64,000 nucleotides of DNA. Origin: Virgibacillus_N oceani_A (lineage in GTDB: Bacteria; Bacillota; Bacilli; Bacillales; Amphibacillaceae). Below the pieces are notes generated by a model. It was not told the origin of the DNA, ran no database searches, and saw nothing but the letters and a program-made list of their open reading frames with translations. The position numbers and the translations under genes were made by a program. This document shows, piece after piece, positions 7,481 to 14,435 of this stretch. The stretch's first letter is position 1. Each line of letters opens with the position of its first letter. The stretch lies in assembly GCA_041521345.1 (NCBI GenBank), contig JBGOHB010000022.1, one strand, 5' to 3'.

Positions 7481-9125
7481 ATTGTTCCCGCTCCTTTGTT
7501 TCTTCATAATTATGCTGAATGATGGAGGAAAGATTATCTAATTTAATCCTTGCTTCTCCGACAGAGACAGAATCATTAACGATCGTTTGGATTTCTGCTT
7601 CCATATCACCAATATTCAGTTCAGCCAGAATATCATCAAGCTGTCCGATTACCTGTTCAAATAAATTAATCTTTTCATACAGTAGTGACATGATATGTTC
7701 TTCCACTGTTTCTTTAATGGCGAAATTATAAATATGAACATCTTTATCCTGTCCATACCTGTGTATTCGGCCAATTCTTTGCTCCAGTCTCATTGGATTC
7801 CATGGCAGATCATAATTAATCATGTGGTTGCAAAACTGTAGGTTTATTCCTTCCCCGCCGGCTTCTGTAGCAATAAGCACCTGTGCGTGATTTTCAAACA
7901 ACTGGCGCATCCAGTCTTTTTTTCCTCTTTTAAAACCGCCCCTGAATGGCACGGACGTAATACCATACTGTTGCAGATACCATTGCAGGTAAAGCTGTGT
8001 TGCCCTGTATTCCGTAAAAATAATCACCTTTTCATCGCCGATTTCCTTAATTAACTCTACGGTTTTTTCAGCTTTTACATGATGGGGCAGCTGCTCAATC
8101 TGATTTGTGATTGCGTTAATATGGTCATTTTCCCCCGCATGCTCAACCCATTTTTTTAATGATATATAGCATGCTTCTCTTGAGGAGCATAATTCTCTTA
8201 AATAGGTGATCTTTGAAAAGGATGAAAAAGATTGTATACTGTTTTCCAGCTGCGAGTACACCTTTTTTTCTTCATCGGAAAAATCAATCCAAACGGTTTC
8301 AATATTTCGTTTTGTATCACTGAATTGTGTATCTTTCCGGGTGTTTCGCACCATTACCTTTTGGACGAGCTGCTTTAAATAGGCATCTTCTTTGATCTTG
8401 TTTCGGTGGTTTCCGTATTTTTCTATAAAAGAATCGTAGTTTCCCAAATGACCGGGTTTTAAAATCGAAACTAAATTAAATATTTCAACTAACTTATTTT
8501 GCACAGGGGTGGCTGTAAGCAGTAAACAGTATTTTTTCTTTAGGGAACGGACAAATTGATAATTTTGCGTTTTATGGTTTTTCAGTTTATGCGCTTCATC
8601 GATAATAATAAAATCATAGTCAATATCTAAAATCTTTTCTCTGTGCGGTGCGCGTTTTGCTGTATCGATGGATGAGATAATAATATCAACTTGTTCCCAG
8701 GCATAATTTTTCCGGTGGGCAATAGCAGGAATAAAGAACTTGCTATTAAGTTCCTTTTCCCATTGGTTTACGAGGGAAGCCGGGACAAGAATCAATATTT
8801 TCTTGGCAAGCCCCCGAACCATATATTCCTTTAAAATAAGCCCTGCTTCAATGGTTTTACCCAGGCCGACCTCATCTGCGAGAATTGCCCGTCCATTCAT
8901 TTGATCTATTACTTGATTTGCACAGTTTATTTGATGCTCCATAAGATCCAACTGGGGTAAGTAATCAAGTGAGCGCAATCCGTTAAATTGACTGCTCATC
9001 GTTGTTAATTCAGCTTCATAGGACATGTGAAACAGCTCCCACGGGGAGAGATTTTCCCCTTTATCCAAATGAAACTGCAGCTGATCGATGAATGCTGTAT
9101 CCTTGTGAAGGTGAATAGAATGCAT
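7470..9125 (-). CDS. yqhH: SNF2-type DEAD/DEAH-box helicase YqhH
   Basis: A 551-residue superfamily 2 helicase/translocase. Motif I is ADEVGLGKTIEAG, motif II DEAH (IIIDEAHKLKN), motif III LTATPVQN, motif V EGINLQFCNHMINYDLPWNP and motif VI QRIGRIHRYGQ. Motifs V and VI with the RIGRIHR signature are typical of SNF2/RapA-like proteins. It probably remodels or translocates on double-stranded DNA; the cellular role of YqhH is not established. It is transcribed divergently from the glycine cleavage operon and is coupled to yqhG. Confidence 0.9.
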   Translation of the reverse strand: MHSIHLHKDTAFIDQLQFHLDKGENLSPWELFHMSYEAELTTMSSQFNGLRSLDYLPQLDLMEHQINCANQVIDQMNGRAILADEVGLGKTIEAGLILKEYMVRGLAKKILILVPASLVNQWEKELNSKFFIPAIAHRKNYAWEQVDIIISSIDTAKRAPHREKILDIDYDFIIIDEAHKLKNHKTQNYQFVRSLKKKYCLLLTATPVQNKLVEIFNLVSILKPGHLGNYDSFIEKYGNHRNKIKEDAYLKQLVQKVMVRNTRKDTQFSDTKRNIETVWIDFSDEEKKVYSQLENSIQSFSSFSKITYLRELCSSREACYISLKKWVEHAGENDHINAITNQIEQLPHHVKAEKTVELIKEIGDEKVIIFTEYRATQLYLQWYLQQYGITSVPFRGGFKRGKKDWMRQLFENHAQVLIATEAGGEGINLQFCNHMINYDLPWNPMRLEQRIGRIHRYGQDKDVHIYNFAIKETVEEHIMSLLYEKINLFEQVIGQLDDILAELNIGDMEAEIQTIVNDSVSVGEARIKLDNLSSIIQHNYEETKEREQYGN

Positions 9126-9177
9126 GGCTAACTTCCTTTTTCTATAGTTATTGTAAATTCTATTTTCTGTTGCATTT

Positions 9178-9189
9178 CTATGGTATAAT
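9178..9189 (+). promoter_or_regulatory. Extended -10 promoter for the glycine riboswitch/gcv transcript
   Basis: CTATGGTATAAT contains a perfect TATAAT at 9184-9189 preceded by TGG, an extended -10. No good -35 hexamer is visible at the usual distance, which extended -10 promoters tolerate. The riboswitch begins about 80 bases downstream. Confidence 0.65.
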
Positions 9190-9271
9190 AGCCGTAACTA
9201 AACGGATATTTCACGATAATGGTTCTTAGTATTGCCAAATAGCGTATTTTTATTATAAAAAGCGAATGATT

Positions 9272-9465
9272 GCAAGGGGAGAGATTACTGTTTTAATGAA
9301 CAGTAACGCCGAAGGAGCAAGCAGAAATGTGAATCTCTCAGGCAAAAAAGACCCTTGCGGGACGCACCTCTGGAGAGTGTTTACTATGGTAAACCACCCA
9401 CGAAGCAAGTACTCAGGTTGTTACTATCATTTCAAATGGGTATGAAACTTTCTGGTTTAAGGACA
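9272..9465 (+). ncRNA. Tandem glycine riboswitch (gcvT motif)
   Basis: Two consecutive glycine aptamers precede gcvT. In the first, P1 pairs GCAAGGG (9272-9278) with CCCTTGC (9352-9358), and it contains the conserved segments GCCGAAGGAGCAA and CTCTCAGGCAAAAAAGAC. The second (about 9359-9465) has CCTCTGGAGAG, CACGAAGCAAG, CTCAGG and ends CTGGTTTAAGGACAGGG. The double-aptamer layout and downstream intrinsic terminator match the B. subtilis gcvT riboswitch, where glycine binding prevents termination and turns on glycine breakdown. Confidence 0.95.
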
Positions 9466-9506
9466 GGGATTTCACGAAGAGTAATTGTGAAATCTCTGTT
9501 TTTTTT
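9464..9506 (+). terminator. Riboswitch expression-platform terminator
   Basis: CAGGGATTTCAC pairs with GTGAAATCTCTG (with G-U pairs) and is followed by eight T. The 5' arm overlaps the end of the second aptamer (GGACAGGG), as expected for a terminator disrupted by ligand-bound aptamer. Confidence 0.85.
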
Positions 9507-9507
9507 C

Positions 9508-9540
9508 GCATGTAAGAAAGTGTAACACTTTCTTACATGC
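9508..9540. repeat. Perfect 15-bp inverted repeat after the riboswitch terminator
   Basis: GCATGTAAGAAAGTG, the loop TAA and CACTTTCTTACATGC form a 33-base perfect palindrome. It has no T-run after it, so it is not an ordinary terminator, and it lies in the gcvT leader beyond the riboswitch. It may be part of a repeated intergenic element together with the adjacent hairpin at 9555-9585. Confidence 0.85.
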
Positions 9541-9554
9541 ATAAGTGCAACTAA

Positions 9555-9585
9555 GGCTTTCGCCATTAAGGATTGGCGATAAGCC
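9555..9585. repeat. Second hairpin in the gcvT leader (possible Bacillaceae intergenic repeat)
   Basis: GGCTTTCGCCA pairs with TGGCGATAAGCC with one bulged base. The flanks GTGCAACTAA and CAAGTTTTCT resemble an intergenic repeat I recall from Oceanobacillus and Virgibacillus genomes (GCAACTAAGGCTTCCGCC...); this is from memory and unverified. Confidence 0.5.
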
Positions 9586-9632
9586 AAGTTTTCTATTGAG
9601 TAAAACATTAAATTGGAAAGGAGATTGAAAAT

Positions 9633-10742
9633 ATGAGTGAGGTAAAGCGAACCCCATTATTTCCGGAGTATGAAAAGCTAAATGCCAAAACAATTGATTT
9701 CGGAGGCTGGGATATGCCTGTACAGTTTGCCGGGATTAAAGAAGAACATCATGCCACAAGAAACCATGCAGGGCTGTTTGATGTTTCCCATATGGGAGAA
9801 ATAACGGTGAAAGGCCCCAAAAGTTTGGAATTTTTACAAAAAATGGTAACGCAAGATGTGTCAAAATCAACACCGAACCGGGCGCAGTACACTTTTATGT
9901 GTTATGAAGACGGGGGAACAGTAGATGATTTCCTGATTTATATGATGGAAGAGAATGATTATTTATTAGTCGTTAACGCGGCAAATACGGAAAAAGATTA
10001 TGAATGGCTGCTTAAACATAATGTCTATAGTGCCGAAGAGGTAGAAATAAAAAACGTATCAGCAGATTACGCGCAGCTTGCCCTGCAGGGTCCAAAAGCG
10101 GAAAAAATCTTGCAAACGTTAACAGAAACGGATTTGAATAGTATCAAATTTTTCCGGTTTGATCAGGAGGTTTTTATTGGATCATTAAAAACGTCTGCTT
10201 TGGTTTCCCGAACAGGCTATACCGGGGAAGACGGGTTTGAAATTTATATAGATAAAGATGCCGGGCGCGATCTTTGGCAAATGATACTTGAGACAGGCAA
10301 GGATAAAGGTTTGCAGCCTGTTGGCTTAGGTGCACGTGATACATTGCGATTTGAAGCAAATCTGCCGTTATATGGCCAGGAGCTCTCCGAAAATATTACC
10401 CCGGTGGAGGCCGGCATGGCCTTTGCCGTCAAAGCTAAAAAAGACGCTGATTTTATCGGAAAAGAAATTTTGAAAAAACAAATTGAAAATGGACCTGAAA
10501 GAAAACTGGCAGGTATTGAAATGATTGATAAGGGAATCCCAAGAACCGGTTATGGAGTGCTGGACGGCGAAGAGGAAATAGGTTTTGTCACGTCAGGAAC
10601 ACAATCTCCGACATTGAGAAAGAATATTGGAAATGTACTTGTGAATGCAGCATATGCAGCATCGGGAACGGAATTGACGATCAAGGTAAGAAAAAGGGAA
10701 TTACGAGCTAAAGTTATTGAAACACCATTCTTAACAAAATAA
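9633..10742 (+). CDS. gcvT: Aminomethyltransferase, T protein of the glycine cleavage system
   Basis: A 369-residue GcvT. It opens with KRTPLFPEYEKLNAKTIDFGGWDMPVQF and shows the folate-binding aspartate region GLFDVSHMGEI and the central SRTGYTGEDGFEIY motif. It transfers the aminomethyl group from H-protein lipoyl to tetrahydrofolate, giving methylene-THF and ammonia. The ribosome binding site AAAGGAGATTG precedes the ATG. It is the first gene of the riboswitch-controlled gcvT-gcvPA-gcvPB operon; gcvH is not in the window. Confidence 0.96.
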   Translation: MSEVKRTPLFPEYEKLNAKTIDFGGWDMPVQFAGIKEEHHATRNHAGLFDVSHMGEITVKGPKSLEFLQKMVTQDVSKSTPNRAQYTFMCYEDGGTVDDFLIYMMEENDYLLVVNAANTEKDYEWLLKHNVYSAEEVEIKNVSADYAQLALQGPKAEKILQTLTETDLNSIKFFRFDQEVFIGSLKTSALVSRTGYTGEDGFEIYIDKDAGRDLWQMILETGKDKGLQPVGLGARDTLRFEANLPLYGQELSENITPVEAGMAFAVKAKKDADFIGKEILKKQIENGPERKLAGIEMIDKGIPRTGYGVLDGEEEIGFVTSGTQSPTLRKNIGNVLVNAAYAASGTELTIKVRKRELRAKVIETPFLTK

Positions 10743-10769
10743 ACCGCGAACGCAGGGGAGGATATGAAA

Positions 10770-12119
10770 ATGGAATTTCGTTATTTACCGACGACTGAAT
10801 CAGATAAAAAGGAAATGCTGGATGAAATTGGTGTATCATCTACAGACGAACTATTTTCTGATATTCCGAAAGAAGTAAGACTGAACAGGGATTTAAATTT
10901 GAAAAAAACAGCCAGCGAATATGAATTAAAAAAAGAACTGACAGAAATGGCAGGCAAAAACGCGAATTTAACAGAATATCGGTCATTTTTAGGTGCGGGA
11001 GTTTATGATCATTTCATTCCATCTGTCGTTGATCATGTTATTTCCAGACAAGAGTTCTATACTGCTTATACACCTTATCAGCCGGAAATTACACAAGGTG
11101 AACTGCAAGCTATGTTTGAATTTCAGACAATGATTTCAGAATTAACTGCAATGCCAATTGTCAACTCTTCTTTATATGATGGAGGAACAGCTGTTGTGGA
11201 AGCTGTCTACTTGAGTGTAGCCCAGACAAAACGCAAAAAAGTGCTTGTTTCAGCTGCTTTGCACCCTGAATATCGCCAACTTGTTGAAACTGCTGCAAAC
11301 GGGAAGAAACTTGACATTGTCGAAATTGATTACAAAAACGGTATTACTGATCTAGAACAGCTGGAAAAAGAACTGGATGAAGATACAGCCGCCGTTTTAG
11401 TTCAGTACCCTAACTTCTTCGGTCAGATTGAGCCGCTGGAAAAAATCAATGAACGGATTAAACAGGATAAGAAAACAATGTTTATTGCTTCCAGTAACCC
11501 GCTTTCTCTTGGGTATTTAACGCCTCCAGGTGAATTTGGGGCAGATATTGTTGTTGGTGATACACAAGTATTCGGTATTCCGGCACAATTTGGCGGACCA
11601 CATTGTGGTTATTTTGCAACGACGAAAAAATTAATGCGTAAAGTACCAGGACGCTTTGTTGGAGAAACAATTGATACAGATGGCCAGCGCGGTTTTGTTC
11701 TAGCACTGCAAACGAGAGAACAGCATATCAGGCGCGAGAAAGCAACATCAAATATTACATCGAATCAGGCATTAAACGCTGTAGCAAGTTCAGCTGCAAT
11801 GAGCGCACTTGGTAAGAACGGTGTGAAAGAAATGGCAAAATTAAATATGCAAAAGGCAAGATATACTAAGCAAAAATTAGAAGAAGCTAATTTACCAGCT
11901 GTATTTAATGGGTCATTTTTCAATGAATTTGTAATTAAACTTTCCAAACCGGTAGACGTTGTCAATGATGCTTTATTCGAAAAAGGATTTATCGGCGGGT
12001 TTGATCTTGGCAAAATATTTCCCGAATTAGAAAACCATATGCTTATAGCTACAACAGAAATCCGGTCAAAAGAAGAAATCGATGCTTTCGTAAAAGAAGT
12101 GGGGGATATCAATGGCTAA
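10770..12119 (+). CDS. gcvPA: Glycine dehydrogenase (decarboxylating) subunit 1, P-protein alpha
   Basis: A 449-residue N-terminal-type half of the split P protein. It contains the conserved FLGAGVYDHFIPSVVDH and YTPYQPEITQGELQ stretches. The start is placed at ATG 10770 (MEFRYLP), eight bases after GGAGG; the in-frame ATG at 10764 is only two bases from it. It pairs with GcvPB to decarboxylate glycine. The stop overlaps the start of gcvPB by eight bases. Confidence 0.95.
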   Translation: MEFRYLPTTESDKKEMLDEIGVSSTDELFSDIPKEVRLNRDLNLKKTASEYELKKELTEMAGKNANLTEYRSFLGAGVYDHFIPSVVDHVISRQEFYTAYTPYQPEITQGELQAMFEFQTMISELTAMPIVNSSLYDGGTAVVEAVYLSVAQTKRKKVLVSAALHPEYRQLVETAANGKKLDIVEIDYKNGITDLEQLEKELDEDTAAVLVQYPNFFGQIEPLEKINERIKQDKKTMFIASSNPLSLGYLTPPGEFGADIVVGDTQVFGIPAQFGGPHCGYFATTKKLMRKVPGRFVGETIDTDGQRGFVLALQTREQHIRREKATSNITSNQALNAVASSAAMSALGKNGVKEMAKLNMQKARYTKQKLEEANLPAVFNGSFFNEFVIKLSKPVDVVNDALFEKGFIGGFDLGKIFPELENHMLIATTEIRSKEEIDAFVKEVGDING

Positions 12120-13575
12120 TGAAAACTTTCCATTAATTTTTGAACGCAGTAAAGAAGGCAGAACAGGATATAACTTGCCTGCACTCGATGTTCCGGAAGT
12201 CAACCTTGAAGAAGAGCTTGAAGATGCATATATACGTAAGGTCGATGCAGCACTTCCTGAAGTCGATGAATTGGAATTAATGCGGCACTATACAGGGTTA
12301 TCCAACCGTAATTTTGGTATACTTTCCGGGTTTTATCCACTGGGATCTTGTACGATGAAGTATAATCCGGTGATTAACGAAGATGTTGCCAGACTTCCTG
12401 GGTTTAGTCATATCCATCCATATCAAGATCCGAAAACAGTGCAAGGTGCGTTTGAATTAATGTATGATTTGCAAGTACATCTTGAAGAAATCACAGGAAT
12501 GCATGAAATCACATTGCAGCCAGCTGCAGGTTCACAAGGTGAGTGGACATCACTCATGATGATAAAAGCATTTCACGAGTCAAATGGTGATCACAACCGG
12601 GATGAAGTCATTGTACCAGACTCAGCACATGGTACTAACCCGGCATCTGCAGCAGTTGCAGGATTTAAGGTGGTGGAAGTAAAATCAAATGAAAAAGGAT
12701 TAGTTGACGTTGAAGATTTAAAACGTGTAGTTAACGAGAATACCGCAGCGCTCATGTTAACCAACCCGAACACGCTAGGTTTATTTGAAACAGAAATCGT
12801 CGAAATGGCAGAAATCGTGCATGGCGCAGGCGGTAAATTGTTCTATGATGGTGCAAACTTAAACGCTATTATGGGTTATAGTCGTCCAGGAGATATGGGT
12901 TTTGACGCAGTACATTTGAATCTTCATAAGACATTTACTGGACCACATGGTGGTGGTGGACCAGGATCCGGGCCAATCGGCGTTTCAGAAGAACTTGCAC
13001 CATTCCTGCCTAAACCGGTAGTACGTAAAAACGATGGAATGTATGAATTTGACTATGATCTCCCACAGTCCATTGGTATGGTGAAAGGTTACTACGGAAA
13101 CTTTGGAATTAATGTGCGAGCTTATACGTATATCCGTACAATGGGCGCGGAAGGATTGAAGAAAGTTAGTGAATATGCTGTACTTAATGCAAACTATATG
13201 ATGCGCAGTCTTGAAAAAAAATATGAACTGCCATTTACACAACATTGTAAACACGAGTTTGTGTTATCCGGTAATAAACAGAAGAAGCTTGGTGTTAGAA
13301 CGTTAAACATTGCCAAACGCCTGCTGGATTTAGATATTCATCCGCCGACTGTTTATTTCCCATTAATTGTGGAAGAGGCAATGATGGTCGAACCTACGGA
13401 AACAGAATCAAAAGAAACATTGGATCAATTTATCGATGTAATGATTCAAATTGCTGATGAAGCGAAGCACAATCCGGAAATCGTTCAAGAAGCTCCGCAG
13501 CACACAGCTGTAAAACGTTTAGACGAAGCAACCGCATCCCGTAAGCCGGTTTTACGCTTTCAAAGTAAAGGGTAA
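12112..13575 (+). CDS. gcvPB: Glycine dehydrogenase (decarboxylating) subunit 2, P-protein beta
   Basis: A 487-residue C-terminal-type half of the P protein. It carries the PLP-binding lysine in NLHKTFTGPHGGGGPG (about K273) and the preceding AHGTNPASA loop. With GcvPA it forms the heteromeric decarboxylase that loads the aminomethyl group onto H protein. ATG 12112 overlaps the gcvPA end, indicating translational coupling. The ribosome binding site is GGGGG within gcvPA. Confidence 0.95.
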   Translation: MANENFPLIFERSKEGRTGYNLPALDVPEVNLEEELEDAYIRKVDAALPEVDELELMRHYTGLSNRNFGILSGFYPLGSCTMKYNPVINEDVARLPGFSHIHPYQDPKTVQGAFELMYDLQVHLEEITGMHEITLQPAAGSQGEWTSLMMIKAFHESNGDHNRDEVIVPDSAHGTNPASAAVAGFKVVEVKSNEKGLVDVEDLKRVVNENTAALMLTNPNTLGLFETEIVEMAEIVHGAGGKLFYDGANLNAIMGYSRPGDMGFDAVHLNLHKTFTGPHGGGGPGSGPIGVSEELAPFLPKPVVRKNDGMYEFDYDLPQSIGMVKGYYGNFGINVRAYTYIRTMGAEGLKKVSEYAVLNANYMMRSLEKKYELPFTQHCKHEFVLSGNKQKKLGVRTLNIAKRLLDLDIHPPTVYFPLIVEEAMMVEPTETESKETLDQFIDVMIQIADEAKHNPEIVQEAPQHTAVKRLDEATASRKPVLRFQSKG

Positions 13576-13626
13576 TTCAAATAATAAAACGTGTACAGTC
13601 ACCAATATGGGGCAAAAACAACACAA

Positions 13627-13666
13627 AAACTCCTGAGCCGTTTGTGAAGCTCAGGGGTTTTTTAAT
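13627..13666. terminator. Bidirectional terminator between gcvPB and the rhodanese gene
   Basis: AACTCCTGAGC pairs with GCTCAGGGGTT, flanked by AAAAA upstream and TTTTTT downstream, in the gap between two convergent genes. Confidence 0.85.
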
Positions 13667-13670
13667 AGAT

Positions 13671-14045
13671 TTATTTTTTTACTTTAATTTTACCTGTCCA
13701 TTTTTTAAACCCGCCTTTTAATGTATTTAGATCCTGGTAGCCTTTTTTGTGCAAAAGCTGTGCTGCTCGTGCTGACCTGGAACCTCTTTGGCAGTATAAA
13801 TAAACCGGTTTGTCTTTTCGCAATTCCACCAGACGCTGTTTCATCTGGGTTACAGGAATGTTTCTGGCACCCAGTATATGTCCTTTATCAAATTCCTGCG
13901 GTTCCCGGACATCAATTAATTGTGCCTTTCTGTAGCCTTCACGAAATTGATCTTCTGTTAAGACATTTAAAAAATTCTTTTGTCTATAATAACGAAAAAC
14001 CATAAATGCCAGTAAAATAACTAGTGCTACTACGAGTATTTCCAT
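13671..14045 (-). CDS. yqhL: Membrane-anchored rhodanese-like protein YqhL
   Basis: A 124-residue protein from ATG 14045 (MEILVVALVILLAFMVFRYY), preceded by GGGGGAAATGT; the longer frame to 14078 has no better site. An N-terminal membrane anchor (residues 2-18) is followed by a single rhodanese domain with DVREPQEFDKGHI and the active-site loop YCQRGSRSA, so the catalytic cysteine is present. A sulfur-transfer or persulfide-handling role is likely; the substrate is unknown. The neighbour of yqhL in B. subtilis, lipM, is replaced here by nrdJ. Confidence 0.9.
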   Translation of the reverse strand: MEILVVALVILLAFMVFRYYRQKNFLNVLTEDQFREGYRKAQLIDVREPQEFDKGHILGARNIPVTQMKQRLVELRKDKPVYLYCQRGSRSARAAQLLHKKGYQDLNTLKGGFKKWTGKIKVKK

Positions 14046-14304
14046 ACATTTCCCCCATTTAGTTAAGAGCGTACACAATCTATTATAGAATGAAGCCTGT
14101 AATTTTTCAAAACTTTTATCCGTGTGCTACAATGATTTCTGTGCTTGGCGGTTTTGATCAATTAGGGGCTATTACAATACATAATGCAAATGACAAAAAA
14201 ATTGATTTTATAATTAAAAATTGCCTTATGCTCATTTTATCCCTGTTTTACATAGAATATCATGGAATTTCTTTTGTTGACAGAGACGTTAAAATTTGCT
14301 TTCA
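14046..14304. other. Intergenic region upstream of nrdJ, no recognised gene
   Basis: This AT-rich stretch separates the divergent yqhL and nrdJ genes. A 75-codon frame at 14090-14317 has no ribosome binding site or family resemblance and I do not count it as a gene. The regulatory elements of nrdJ begin at 14305. Confidence 0.5.
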
Positions 14305-14351
14305 ACACAATATATAGTGTTTTTTATAAAAAACGTTTCAATATATTGTTT
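14305..14351 (+). promoter_or_regulatory. Pair of NrdR boxes upstream of nrdJ
   Basis: Box 1 is ACACAATATATAGTGT (14305-14320), an exact match to the NrdR consensus acaCwAtATaTwGtgt. Box 2 is TTTCAATATATTGTTT (14336-14351), which keeps the CAATATATTG core. Their starts are 31 bp apart, about three helical turns, the spacing known for paired NrdR boxes. A TATAAT at 14359-14364 follows, so bound NrdR would cover the promoter. NrdR represses ribonucleotide reductase genes when dATP is plentiful. Confidence 0.85.
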
Positions 14352-14435
14352 TAAAATATATAATTGTGGTATTGTAATAGTAAATCAGTAAACACAAACC
14401 AACAGATAATATCGAATAAATAAAGGAGAGTTCAT

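Noticed and set aside
9472..9693. 73-codon minus-strand frame across the gcvT leader
   Set aside because: It is antisense to the riboswitch terminator, the palindrome and the start of gcvT; no start signal.
14090..14317. 75-codon frame upstream of nrdJ
   Set aside because: It overlaps an NrdR box, has no start signal, and its composition is that of AT-rich intergenic DNA.
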